From contig NZ_CALNBI010000303.1 of NCBI RefSeq assembly GCF_937874145.1, positions 1 through 7,385 on the forward strand: DNA of 7,385 nucleotides, written 5' to 3'. The position numbers were made by a program, and so were the translations under genes. The notes under the pieces are model-generated. The model was not told the origin of the DNA. It worked only from the letters and a program-made list of their open reading frames with translations, and ran no database searches. Below, piece after piece: positions 1-6,181 of the stretch; the stretch's first letter is position 1; each line of letters begins with the position of its first letter. Source of the DNA: an uncultured Chitinophaga sp. (GTDB lineage Bacteria; Bacteroidota; Bacteroidia; Chitinophagales; Chitinophagaceae).

Positions 1-1905
1 CAGCGCGCGGTCGGATAGGATGATCACTTCAAAACCATCTTCCACAGCGTCTACCGCATAACGGCAGAGGCGGGCGAGGCCTTTTTCAAGGGAGCCGGGC
101 TTACCGTCGGCCTTGAAATAAGTATGCAGCGTCTTGGCCTGGAAAATACCGGTGTCGATACTGCGGATTTTTTCCAGTTCATAGTTAGTTAATACCGGGT
201 GCGGCAGCGCCACCGAGTGGCAGTGCAGCGGATCCTCGTCGAGCAGGTTGCCGTTGTTGCCGAGGAAAGTCGCCAGCGACATTACCAGTCTTTCCCGGAT
301 GGGATCGATGGGCGGGTTGGTTACCTGCGCGAACAGCTGTTTGAAGTAGCTGCTCAAATGCTGCGGCTGATCGCTCAACACGGCCAGGGGAGCATCGGTA
401 CCCATGGAACCCACGGGCTCCTTGCCGTCGATGGCCATGGGAGAGATGATCGTTTCCAGGTCTTCGGTGCTGTAACCGAATGCGCGCTGGTACTTGAAGA
501 TCTGCTCGTGCTCGAGGTGCGTGAAAGTAACGCGGGGCTCGGGCAGCTCGTCGAGGCGGATCTTATATTTATTCAGCCATTCTGCGTAAGGCTGTGCGGA
601 GCAGATAGACTGCTTCAGCTCTTCGTCGCCGATGATGCGGCCCTGGTCCATGTCCACGATGAACATTTTACCCGGCTGCAGGCGGCCTTTTTCTTTCACA
701 TTTTTCGGATCGATTGGCAGAACGCCGGCTTCGGAAGCCATGATCACGCGATCGTCTTTCGTTACCACGAAGCGGGAAGGGCGGAGCCCGTTCCTGTCGA
801 GGGTGGCGCCGATGATCTTGCCGTCGGTGAAGGAGATGGAAGCGGGGCCATCCCAGGGCTCCATGAGCGACGCGTGATATTCGTAGAAGGCTTTCTTCAC
901 GGGGTCCATGCTCTCGTTGCCGTCCCAGGCTTCGGGGATGAGCATCATCATAACATGGGGGAGCGAGCGGCCGGTGAGGTTGAGCAGCTCCACCACGTTG
1001 TCGAGGCAGGCGGAATCGGATTGCCCTTCGTCCACGATGGGAGAGAGCATTTCCATTTCTTCCTTGGTGAAATATTTGGTCAGGAAGGAGCTTTCGCCGG
1101 CGCGGAGCCAGTTGAGGTTTCCTTTCAGGGTGTTGATTTCACCGTTGTGGGCGATAAAACGGAAGGGGTGCGCGAGCTTCCAGCTGGGGAAGGTGTTGGT
1201 GGCGAAACGGCTGTGGATAAGACCGAAGGCCGACACCATGCGCTCATCGCGGAGGTCAGGGTAATAATGCCCCACCTGGTAAGTGGTGAGCTGACCTTTA
1301 TATACGATGGTTTTATGGGAGAAGGACGCGAAATAGATTTCGGCCTTTTCTTTCGGGATGGAGCAGCGCACTGTTTTGGTGATATAGTTGCGCAGCACGA
1401 ACAGTTTACGTTCAAATTCTTCCGGATCGGAAATATGATACGGGCAGGCGATGAACAGTTGTTCGATTTCGGGTTCTACGGACAGGGCGGTTTCACCGAT
1501 ACCATCGGGGCGAACGGGGACTTTGCGGTACCCGAGGATTTCGAGGCCCACTTTTTCCGCGCAGCGCTGGATGATCTCGCGGCACTCTTCGCGCCAGCGG
1601 GGTTCTTTGGGGAAGAAGACCATCCCCACACCGTATTTACCGGCATCCGGAAGGCGGATACCCATTTTGAGACATTCGGCATACAAGAATTCATGCGGCA
1701 TCTGGATCATAATCCCCGCGCCGTCGCCCGTGGTGCGTTCGCAACCGCAGGCGCCGCGGTGTTCCATATTTTCCAACATGGTTAATGCATCGCGGATGAT
1801 CTGGTGTGACTTCCGACCTTTGATGTGGGCGGTAAAACCCGTACCACACGCATCGTGCTCAAATTCCGGACGATACAAACCTTGTTCTTGGCTCACAATT
1901 CGCAT
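1..1905 (-). CDS. gltB: Glutamate synthase large subunit (GOGAT alpha), N-terminal 635 codons, cut by window edge
   Basis: GltB makes two glutamates from 2-oxoglutarate and glutamine; it is a cytoplasmic Fe-S flavoenzyme of ammonium assimilation. My translation of the minus strand from the ATG at 1905-1903 is open to the window edge. It begins MRIVSQEQGLYRPEFEHDAC, and the Cys in DACGTGF (residue 20) fits the N-terminal nucleophile of class II glutamine amidotransferases, exposed after removal of a short propeptide. Further amidotransferase motifs are visible: EHRGACG near residue 50, HSRFATNTFPSW near 232 and AHNGEINT near 252. The central domain begins around residue 470 (RAFGYSTEDLE, SPMAIDGKEPVGSMGTD). 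The visible part ends in EVIILSDRAL, typical of this domain. The FMN-binding, 3Fe-4S and C-terminal beta-helix parts (about 1500 residues in the whole family) lie outside. No frameshift is seen. A gltD partner would be beyond the left edge and cannot be checked. Confidence 0.96.
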   Translation of the reverse strand, partial: MRIVSQEQGLYRPEFEHDACGTGFTAHIKGRKSHQIIRDALTMLENMEHRGACGCERTTGDGAGIMIQMPHEFLYAECLKMGIRLPDAGKYGVGMVFFPKEPRWREECREIIQRCAEKVGLEILGYRKVPVRPDGIGETALSVEPEIEQLFIACPYHISDPEEFERKLFVLRNYITKTVRCSIPKEKAEIYFASFSHKTIVYKGQLTTYQVGHYYPDLRDERMVSAFGLIHSRFATNTFPSWKLAHPFRFIAHNGEINTLKGNLNWLRAGESSFLTKYFTKEEMEMLSPIVDEGQSDSACLDNVVELLNLTGRSLPHVMMMLIPEAWDGNESMDPVKKAFYEYHASLMEPWDGPASISFTDGKIIGATLDRNGLRPSRFVVTKDDRVIMASEAGVLPIDPKNVKEKGRLQPGKMFIVDMDQGRIIGDEELKQSICSAQPYAEWLNKYKIRLDELPEPRVTFTHLEHEQIFKYQRAFGYSTEDLETIISPMAIDGKEPVGSMGTDAPLAVLSDQPQHLSSYFKQLFAQVTNPPIDPIRERLVMSLATFLGNNGNLLDEDPLHCHSVALPHPVLTNYELEKIRSIDTGIFQAKTLHTYFKADGKPGSLEKGLARLCRYAVDAVEDGFEVIILSDRAL

Positions 1906-2002
1906 TGGCTGTTAAATTTTCCTTTTATCCTTTATCAGATACACTACACCCACAGGCAACAAAGCCCTGGCTCAGGTACCGTATTTTGCTTTGGGAACGG
2001 TT

Positions 2003-2010
2003 TAAAGATA
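2003..2010 (-). promoter_or_regulatory. Weak candidate -7 box for gltB
   Basis: Read on the minus strand this is TATCTTTA, one mismatch from the Bacteroidota -7 consensus TAnnTTTG, about 98 bases before the gltB ATG. No convincing TTG/TTTG -33 box lies 19-21 bases upstream; the nearest similar string is TTTCTG, about 23 bases away. It is the best of the poor matches in the 1906-2139 gap, so the assignment is tentative. Confidence 0.22.
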
Positions 2011-2053
2011 CTAATAGAATGCGGTTTATTTTACAGAAAGTTTGATTAAAGCC

Positions 2054-2074
2054 TTAAAATTTAGAAAATTTTAA
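2054..2074. repeat. Perfect AT-only inverted repeat upstream of gltB
   Basis: TTAAAATTT (2054-2062) and AAATTTTAA (2066-2074) form a 9-base perfect inverted repeat around a 3-base loop (AGA). It lies about 150 bases before gltB in an AT-rich stretch, while the flanking genes are GC-rich. It could be an operator, a promoter-upstream AT element, or chance in AT-rich DNA. There is no adjacent T-tract and G/C pairs are absent, so it does not look like a terminator. Confidence 0.45.
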
Positions 2075-2139
2075 AATCGGCTAGTCTTTCATTTGATAAT
2101 CGTAAAAATTGAACACCGGGTAGGGGCAGGATGGGGTAT

Positions 2140-2165
2140 AAAAAAGGCCGGAAAATTTTCCGGCC
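2140..2165 (-). terminator. Rho-independent terminator of the GHL10 gene
   Basis: A 20-base perfect palindrome GGCCGGAAAATTTTCCGGCC (2146-2165) is followed on the minus strand by six T (A-run 2140-2145 on the plus strand). The stem is at least 8 bp with a GC-rich base. It lies about 30 bases past the stop codon of the minus-strand gene 2195-3736. There is no T-tract on the plus-strand side, so it should act in one direction and insulate gltB, which is transcribed the same way. Confidence 0.88.
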
Positions 2166-2194
2166 GTGAATAAGTTGTGAAAAAACTATCATTT

Positions 2195-3736
2195 TCAGGG
2201 AGCAAACTCGAATTTGACCGTCCCGTTCGCGTGTTCCACCCGCAACGGGTCGCTGATCATGCTCTCATTATGCATACGGTCCAAAGCGGTAACGATATAA
2301 ATATAGGTGCGCCCTTTAATATATTGTCTGTCCATAAAAACCGGGTCGGGCATCTGCCCCACGATCGCCAGGATCTTCGTGGGGTCGCTCACATTGATCA
2401 CCTGGCCCTCCTCGAAACGGTATAATACATACCGCTGCGTCTGCCGGGAAGTGTCGTCGTCCGCCCACCGGATCTCCAGCCCGCCGTTCTTCTCGAAAGC
2501 GTCCGTGAAATAGGGGGCCAGCGGCGCTTTATCGTCGATCCAGGGCATCGTGGGCAACAGCGCCGGGTACCGGTACAGGTGATTTTGCAGGGAATCGTTG
2601 ATGCCGAAAGGATTGCCGTTGAAAGAACGGCTGCTGAAAAATACGCTCCCCTGAATCGTTGCAAATGCCCGCGTAGCAAGGATCTGGTTCGGCAGCTCCC
2701 GCGGGTTCCGCCAGGGCGCGCTGCTGCCGATGCGGTACGCGCCGTGACCGATGTACATGTGGCGGCCGTAAGCATGCTTCGACCACCAGTCTACCAGCAC
2801 TTCGTAAGCCACCAGCCGGTGCCCGAACTCCCAGTACAGCTGCGGCGTGAGGTAATCGATCCAGCCGAGGCGCTGCCATTTGATGACGTCGGCATAAAGA
2901 TCGTCGTAATTGGTGAGGCCCGCGCGCGTGGGGGAACCGCTGAAATCCTTATCCTGGTTGCGCCATACGCCAAACGGACTGATCCCAAATTTCACCCAGG
3001 GCTTGGTTTCCTTGATGGCGCCGCTGAGCATCTGGATGATCGTATCTACATTATAACGCCGCCAGTCGTCGAGGCTGCGGCCATTACCATAGAGCCGGAA
3101 GGAGCCCCGGTCGGGGAAATCCTTGCCGGGAAGACGGTAAGGGTAAAAATAATCGTCGAAATGAACGGCGTCGATGTCGTAGCGTTTTACCACGTCGCGG
3201 ATCAGCTCGGTCACGTAGGAACGGACCTCCGGAATCCCCGGGTCGAAGTATTTTTTGTCGCCGTAGGTGAGGAACCACTGCGGGCGGGTACGCGTGATAT
3301 GATTGTCGGCAATGCTGCTGCCTCGGGTGTTGGCCACGGCGCGGTACGGGTTGAACCAGGCGTGGAACTCCATCCCGCGTTTATGCGTTTCGGTGATCAT
3401 GAACTCCAGCGGATCGTAATACGGGATGGGGGGCTGGCCCTGCCTTCCGGTGAGGTATTCGCTCCAGGGTTCGTAAGGAGACGGGTAGAAGGCGTCCGCC
3501 GCGGGCCGCACCTGGAAGATGATGGCGTTGATGCCGTTTTTCTGGTGGAAATCCAGCAACTGGATAAATTCCTGGCGCTGTTGCTCGGGCGGCAATCCTT
3601 TCCGGGAAGGCCAGTCGATGTTCGCTATCGTCGATATCCAGACAGCCCTGAACTCCCTTTTGGGAGGCAGTTGCGCCTTTGCGGGGCGCATCAGGCTGCC
3701 GCACAGTAGTAGTCCGGTCAATATGTACTTCACCAT
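2195..3736 (-). CDS. Secreted GHL10/DUF187 family glycoside-hydrolase-like protein with C-terminal FnIII-like domain
   Basis: Predicted 513-residue exported protein. I start at the ATG at 3736-3734 because it opens a classic signal peptide (MVKYILTGLLLCGSLMRPAKA, likely cut after AKA at residue 21) directly after an AAGGA-like sequence. The longer frame from 3835 adds 33 non-hydrophobic residues and would begin upstream of the promoter at 3764-3795. The GHL10 (DUF187, PF02638-type) barrel runs from about residue 27 to 340: REFRAVWISTIANIDWPS, IIFQVRPAADAFYPS (about 72-86), FHAWFNPYRA (124-133), YFDPGIPEVR (163-172) and DAVHFDDYFYPY (189-200), whose acidic residues are likely catalytic or substrate-binding. 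Residues of about 420-505 resemble an FnIII-type module (LEIRWADDD, YVLYRFEEG, YIYIVTALD). The family is thought to act on polysaccharide or cell-wall glycans, but the substrate is unknown. It is divergent from the DUF3500 gene and ends at a strong terminator. Confidence 0.9.
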   Translation of the reverse strand: MVKYILTGLLLCGSLMRPAKAQLPPKREFRAVWISTIANIDWPSRKGLPPEQQRQEFIQLLDFHQKNGINAIIFQVRPAADAFYPSPYEPWSEYLTGRQGQPPIPYYDPLEFMITETHKRGMEFHAWFNPYRAVANTRGSSIADNHITRTRPQWFLTYGDKKYFDPGIPEVRSYVTELIRDVVKRYDIDAVHFDDYFYPYRLPGKDFPDRGSFRLYGNGRSLDDWRRYNVDTIIQMLSGAIKETKPWVKFGISPFGVWRNQDKDFSGSPTRAGLTNYDDLYADVIKWQRLGWIDYLTPQLYWEFGHRLVAYEVLVDWWSKHAYGRHMYIGHGAYRIGSSAPWRNPRELPNQILATRAFATIQGSVFFSSRSFNGNPFGINDSLQNHLYRYPALLPTMPWIDDKAPLAPYFTDAFEKNGGLEIRWADDDTSRQTQRYVLYRFEEGQVINVSDPTKILAIVGQMPDPVFMDRQYIKGRTYIYIVTALDRMHNESMISDPLRVEHANGTVKFEFAP

Positions 3737-3763
3737 TTCCTTGTATCGGTTTTCCGTAAACTG

Positions 3764-3795
3764 CGAAAATAAAGTTCCGTCGTCCAAATGCCAAA
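3764..3795 (-). promoter_or_regulatory. Bacteroidota-type promoter of the GHL10 gene
   Basis: On the minus strand TTTG (3795-3792) is followed after 20 bases by TATTTTCG (3771-3764), one mismatch from TAnnTTTG. Spacing and motif match the TTTG/TAnnTTTG architecture known from Bacteroides and relatives. The expected transcript start, around 3757-3760, leaves a leader of about 20 bases before the ATG at 3736. This supports that start over the upstream one at 3835. Confidence 0.55.
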
Positions 3796-3797
3796 TG
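3784..3797. repeat. Tandem 7-bp repeat in the divergent promoter
   Basis: CCAAATG occurs twice back to back (3784-3790, 3791-3797). Each copy contributes a TTTG on the minus strand, so the repeat contains the -33 box of the GHL10 promoter. The same region must also carry the control sequences of the plus-strand DUF3500 gene starting at 3836. It may be an operator half-site pair or a small slippage duplication. Confidence 0.5.
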
Positions 3798-3835
3798 CGG
3801 GCAGGATTTGTATTTTGTAAATAGAATCCACGCAT

Positions 3836-4879
3836 ATGAAAACGCTTTTCCTGCCGGCATGTTTGATATTACTGGGCATTTGTCCGGATGTTTTTTCTCA
3901 ATCCAAACTTCCGGCCAAAACTTCCGCACCGCAAACGCTGGAACAGGCGGCGCAGCAGTTGTTTTTTGATCTGGGGAAGGAAAAGCTGGGAAAGATGACG
4001 GCGCCGTTCGAGGGTGATCAGCGGTTTGAGTGGCATTTCGTGCCGAAGGAGCGGTACGGCCTGCGCCTCAAGGACATGACGCCTTCGCAGCAGGAGCGGG
4101 CCTTTGCGCTGGTGAACCTTTGTTTAAGCAACGAAGGCGCCCGCAAAGCGAAAGGTGTGGTGGAGCTGGAAGCCATCCTCCGGGAAGTGGAGAAGCGCGC
4201 CATCACCGATACCTACCGCGATACCGGGAACTTTTACTTCGCCGTTTTCGGCAGCCCCTTCGCCGGCAAACCCTGGGCCCTGCGCATGGAAGGGCATCAC
4301 GTTTCCCTCAACTTCACGATTCTAAATAACCGCATCGTGTCGGTGGGACCGGGTTTCCTCGGCGCCAACCCCGCGAAGGTGCCATCCGGGCCGGCCACGG
4401 GGCATCAATTATTAAAACAAGAAACCGAACTGGCTTTCTCTCTGGTCAACGGACTGAACGAACAACAGCGTAAAACCGTGCTGGTGGCCGAAAAAGCACC
4501 GTCGGACATCATTACCGGAAACAAGCGCCGCGCCTGGCAGCTTGATCCGCCGGGCATTGCCTGGAATGCGCTGAAGCCCGCACAGCAAAAGCAGCTCCGT
4601 TCGCTGATCGATGTGTATATCGGCCGGTATACCCGCCTGATGAACGACATTTTGTGGAAAGAAATTGAAACGGCAGGCCTGGATAACATCCATTTTGCCT
4701 GGGCCGGCGGCCGGGTTTGGGGGGAAGGACATTATTACCGCATCCAGGGGCCAACATTCCTGATTGAATACGATAATACGCAGAACGATGGGAACCACGT
4801 CCATTCGGTGTTCCGGGAATTAGAGAACGATTTTGGGGAAGATGCGCTTAAAGCCCATTATCAACAGGCGCATCCATGA
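3836..4879 (+). CDS. Secreted DUF3500 family protein
   Basis: 347-residue protein of unknown biochemical function, recognised as the DUF3500 (PF12006) family. It opens with a signal peptide (MKTLFLPACLILLGICPDVFS, cleavage near residue 21-22), so it is probably exported. Family-like segments include FGSPFAGKPWALRMEGHHVS (about 137-156), LNFTILNNRIVSVGPGFLGA (157-176), a middle helical region with LKPAQQKQLRSLIDVYIGRY, and a C-terminal block with FAWAGG, HYYRIQGPTFLIEYDN and NDGNHVHSVFREL followed by DFGEDALKAHY. Conserved His/Asn/Asp residues in the GHH and NDGNHVHS segments are candidates for metal or ligand binding, which is inference only. It is divergent from the GHL10 gene with 99 bases between the start codons, and convergent with mgsA. 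No clear Shine-Dalgarno or TAnnTTTG box precedes it; TATTTTG at 3811-3817 is one base short of consensus. Confidence 0.9.
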   Translation: MKTLFLPACLILLGICPDVFSQSKLPAKTSAPQTLEQAAQQLFFDLGKEKLGKMTAPFEGDQRFEWHFVPKERYGLRLKDMTPSQQERAFALVNLCLSNEGARKAKGVVELEAILREVEKRAITDTYRDTGNFYFAVFGSPFAGKPWALRMEGHHVSLNFTILNNRIVSVGPGFLGANPAKVPSGPATGHQLLKQETELAFSLVNGLNEQQRKTVLVAEKAPSDIITGNKRRAWQLDPPGIAWNALKPAQQKQLRSLIDVYIGRYTRLMNDILWKEIETAGLDNIHFAWAGGRVWGEGHYYRIQGPTFLIEYDNTQNDGNHVHSVFRELENDFGEDALKAHYQQAHP

Positions 4880-4900
4880 TTATCAGCCGGTTAGGGGGCT

Positions 4901-4928
4901 GCGGGTCCTGCAAATCAGTGGAGCCCGC
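4901..4928. other. Hairpin in the convergent intergenic gap
   Basis: GCGGGTCC (4901-4908) pairs with GGAGCCCGC (4920-4928), one base bulged, across an 11-base loop, just after the DUF3500 stop codon. No T-run follows on the plus strand (an A-run follows instead), so it is not a standard intrinsic terminator. It may protect the 3' end of the DUF3500 mRNA or form part of a two-sided transcription barrier. Nothing else is evident between 4880 and 4952. Confidence 0.35.
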
Positions 4929-4931
4929 GTT

Positions 4932-4967
4932 AAAAAAAAACCATGGCGGATTTTACACTTTCCGGCC
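4932..4967 (-). terminator. Candidate intrinsic terminator of mgsA overlapping its stop codon
   Basis: On the minus strand GGCcGGA (4967-4961) pairs with TCCGCC (4950-4945), with one bulged C and a 10-base loop; after four bases there is a run of nine T (A-run 4932-4940 on the plus strand). The loop contains the mgsA TAA (4955-4953). The stem is only 6 bp and the gap to the T-tract is wider than ideal, so confidence is moderate. Confidence 0.45.
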
Positions 4968-5405
4968 GAGATACTGGCTGTAGTCGGGGAGGATGACGGT
5001 GTATTCCTGGTGCATAAGCGGTGAGGTCATAAGGAAATCCGCGGAGGCCCGGTTGGAGGCCATGGGGATATTCCAGACAACGCCGAGGCGCAGGAGGGCT
5101 TTGATATCCGGGTCGTGGGGCAGGGCCTCCATGGGATCCCAGAAAAAGATGATCACGTCGATCCGGCCTTCGGCAACGGCCGCACCGATCTGCTGGTCGC
5201 CGCCCAGGGGGCCGCTGAGCAGCTTGCGGACGGATACGTCCAGCGCCTCTTCGATCAGCTTTCCGGTGGTGCCGGTGGCGTACAGTTCGTGGCGGGCGAG
5301 CACCGTCTTATTATAGATGGCCCATTCCATGAGCTCCGCCTTTTTATGGTCGTGCGCGATCAGTGCAATCCGTTTGCGGGCATGCAGGGTTTTAGTCTGT
5401 AACAT
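4953..5405 (-). CDS. mgsA: Methylglyoxal synthase
   Basis: Cytoplasmic enzyme converting dihydroxyacetone phosphate to methylglyoxal and phosphate, a bypass of lower glycolysis used under sugar-phosphate excess or phosphate limitation. The 150-residue product matches the E. coli enzyme almost end to end by eye: TLHARKRIALIAHDH at the start, ATGTTG (43-48) and SGPLGGDQQ (64-72) for phosphate binding and catalysis, then IDVIIFFWDP, PHDPDIKALLRL (96-107) and VWNIPMASN. Residues equivalent to E. coli His19, Asp71, His98 and Asp101 are present as His18, Asp70, His97 and Asp100. I choose the ATG at 5405 because family homology begins about five residues later. The same frame extends 19 codons upstream to an ATG at 5462, but that stretch contains the promoter and the added residues have no family match. 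It is divergent from nfu and convergent with the DUF3500 gene. Confidence 0.96.
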   Translation of the reverse strand: MLQTKTLHARKRIALIAHDHKKAELMEWAIYNKTVLARHELYATGTTGKLIEEALDVSVRKLLSGPLGGDQQIGAAVAEGRIDVIIFFWDPMEALPHDPDIKALLRLGVVWNIPMASNRASADFLMTSPLMHQEYTVILPDYSQYLGRKV

Positions 5406-5409
5406 ATTG

Positions 5410-5439
5410 CAAAAATATACCTGTTTACTGAGACTCCAA
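5410..5439 (-). promoter_or_regulatory. Strong mgsA promoter, very close to the start codon
   Basis: On the minus strand TTG (5439-5437), a 19-base spacer, then TATTTTTG (5417-5410), a perfect TAnnTTTG. Only four bases separate this -7 box from the mgsA ATG at 5405. Transcription would be expected to start at or within a few bases of the ATG, giving a leaderless or nearly leaderless mRNA. It also makes the upstream in-frame ATG at 5462 untranslatable from this promoter. Confidence 0.6.
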
Positions 5440-5469
5440 GTTCTGGCCGGCATTGTCGCCAAATTTTGT

Positions 5470-5477
5470 TAATTTTG
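5470..5477 (+). promoter_or_regulatory. -7 box of the nfu gene
   Basis: TAATTTTG is a perfect TAnnTTTG match 23 bases before the ATG at 5501. The expected transcript start is near 5483, giving a leader of about 18 bases. A -33 TTG at the usual distance is not clear: the TTG at 5453-5455 is only 14 bases upstream. The box lies downstream of the alternative in-frame ATG at 5453, which argues for the shorter nfu start. Confidence 0.5.
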
Positions 5478-5500
5478 CGGGAGATAAAATTGGACTAATA

Positions 5501-6082
5501 ATGATTAAAACAGGAAATCCCATCATCAGTATCTATACGGAAATGACGCCGAATCCGGAAACGATGAAGTTTGTGGCGAACAAGCTCCTGTATCCGAATA
5601 AAAGCATCGATTTTCCCGATGCGGCCAGCACCGGTCCGAGCCCCCTCGCGGCCGAGCTCTTCACCTTCCCCTTCATCCGTGGCGTTTTCATCGCCAGCAA
5701 CTTCGTGACGCTGACGAAAACCAACGATACCGATTGGGCAGACGTGATCCCCACCATCCGCCAGTTCCTCAAAGAATACCTGGAAGATAACCGTGCGGTG
5801 ATCAATGAAGATGAAATCAAAGCGGCTCCCGTGATGAGCGGCGACGAAAGCGACGTAGTTACCCGCATCAAAGACCTGCTGGAAAACGCCGTGAAGCCCG
5901 CGGTGGAAATGGACGGCGGCGCCATCCAGTTCAAAAACTACGAAGATGGCGTGGTTACGGTAATCCTGCAGGGTTCCTGCTCCGGTTGCCCGTCTTCCAT
6001 GATCACCCTCAAATCCGGCATCGAAGGCATCATGAAACGCATGATCCCCGAGGTAAAGGAAGTGGTGGCCGAAACAGAATAA
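5501..6082 (+). CDS. Nfu-type iron-sulfur cluster scaffold/carrier protein (Nfu_N + NifU domains)
   Basis: 193-residue cytoplasmic protein predicted to carry Fe-S clusters to target enzymes. Residues of about 10-98 are the Nfu_N domain (IYTEMTPNPETMKFVANK, AAELFTFPFIRGVFIASNFV, then a tryptophan- and proline-bearing helix). Residues of about 117-185 are the NifU C-terminal domain (RIKDLLENAVKPAVEMDGGA, then GSCSGCPSSMITLKSGIE). The cluster-binding CxxC is Cys160-Ser-Gly-Cys163. A two-domain architecture of this size matches eukaryotic NFU1 and the common Bacteroidota form. I start at the ATG at 5501. An in-frame ATG at 5453 would add 16 residues but lies upstream of the -7 box and the extra residues do not resemble the family. 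No good Shine-Dalgarno sequence is seen, as is common in the phylum. It is single-gene, bounded by the divergent mgsA and a terminator. Confidence 0.95.
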   Translation: MIKTGNPIISIYTEMTPNPETMKFVANKLLYPNKSIDFPDAASTGPSPLAAELFTFPFIRGVFIASNFVTLTKTNDTDWADVIPTIRQFLKEYLEDNRAVINEDEIKAAPVMSGDESDVVTRIKDLLENAVKPAVEMDGGAIQFKNYEDGVVTVILQGSCSGCPSSMITLKSGIEGIMKRMIPEVKEVVAETE

Positions 6083-6109
6083 GCCATAGTTGAAATGAAT
6101 GATAGTGTT

Positions 6110-6139
6110 AAAGCGCAGCCTTTGTGGTTGCGCTTTTTT
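6110..6139 (+). terminator. Rho-independent terminator of nfu
   Basis: AAAGCGCAGCC (6110-6120) pairs with GGTTGCGCTTT (6126-6136) over 11 bp with one G-U pair and a 5-base loop (TTTGT). The T-run continues to 6139. It sits 28 bases past the nfu stop codon and has the stem and tract expected of an efficient terminator. The A-rich foot (only three A) gives weaker activity in the reverse direction. Confidence 0.88.
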
Positions 6140-6159
6140 CGTTTTGTTGTGTAGCTTTG
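6128..6159 (+). promoter_or_regulatory. Promoter of the PNGase-F-like gene, overlapping the nfu terminator
   Basis: TTG (6128-6130), a 21-base spacer, then TAGCTTTG (6152-6159), a perfect TAnnTTTG. The expected start near 6165 leaves a leader of about 17-20 bases before the ATG at 6182. The -33 box lies inside the 3' arm of the nfu terminator hairpin, so the two elements share DNA. Confidence 0.55.
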
Positions 6160-6181
6160 GAACTTTGCAACTAAACAGTGA

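Noticed and set aside
199..1785. Long plus-strand open frame (528 codons) opposite gltB
   Set aside because: It is antisense to the clear gltB frame, has a low-complexity composition rich in F/G/H/E typical of a mirror frame of GC-rich coding DNA, and shows no domain motif.
2177..2425. Small plus-strand frame starting beside the terminator at 2146-2165
   Set aside because: It overlaps the 3' end of the GHL10 gene in antisense, and the product has no signal, repeat or family resemblance.
2579..3709. Plus-strand open frame (376 codons) opposite the GHL10 gene
   Set aside because: It is antisense to a gene with clear GHL10 motifs and a signal peptide, without its own start signals or domains.
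3737..3835. N-terminal extension of the GHL10 protein to the ATG at 3835
   Set aside because: The 33 added residues would place the signal peptide internally and would be encoded upstream of the predicted transcript start; the ATG at 3736 gives a normal signal peptide.
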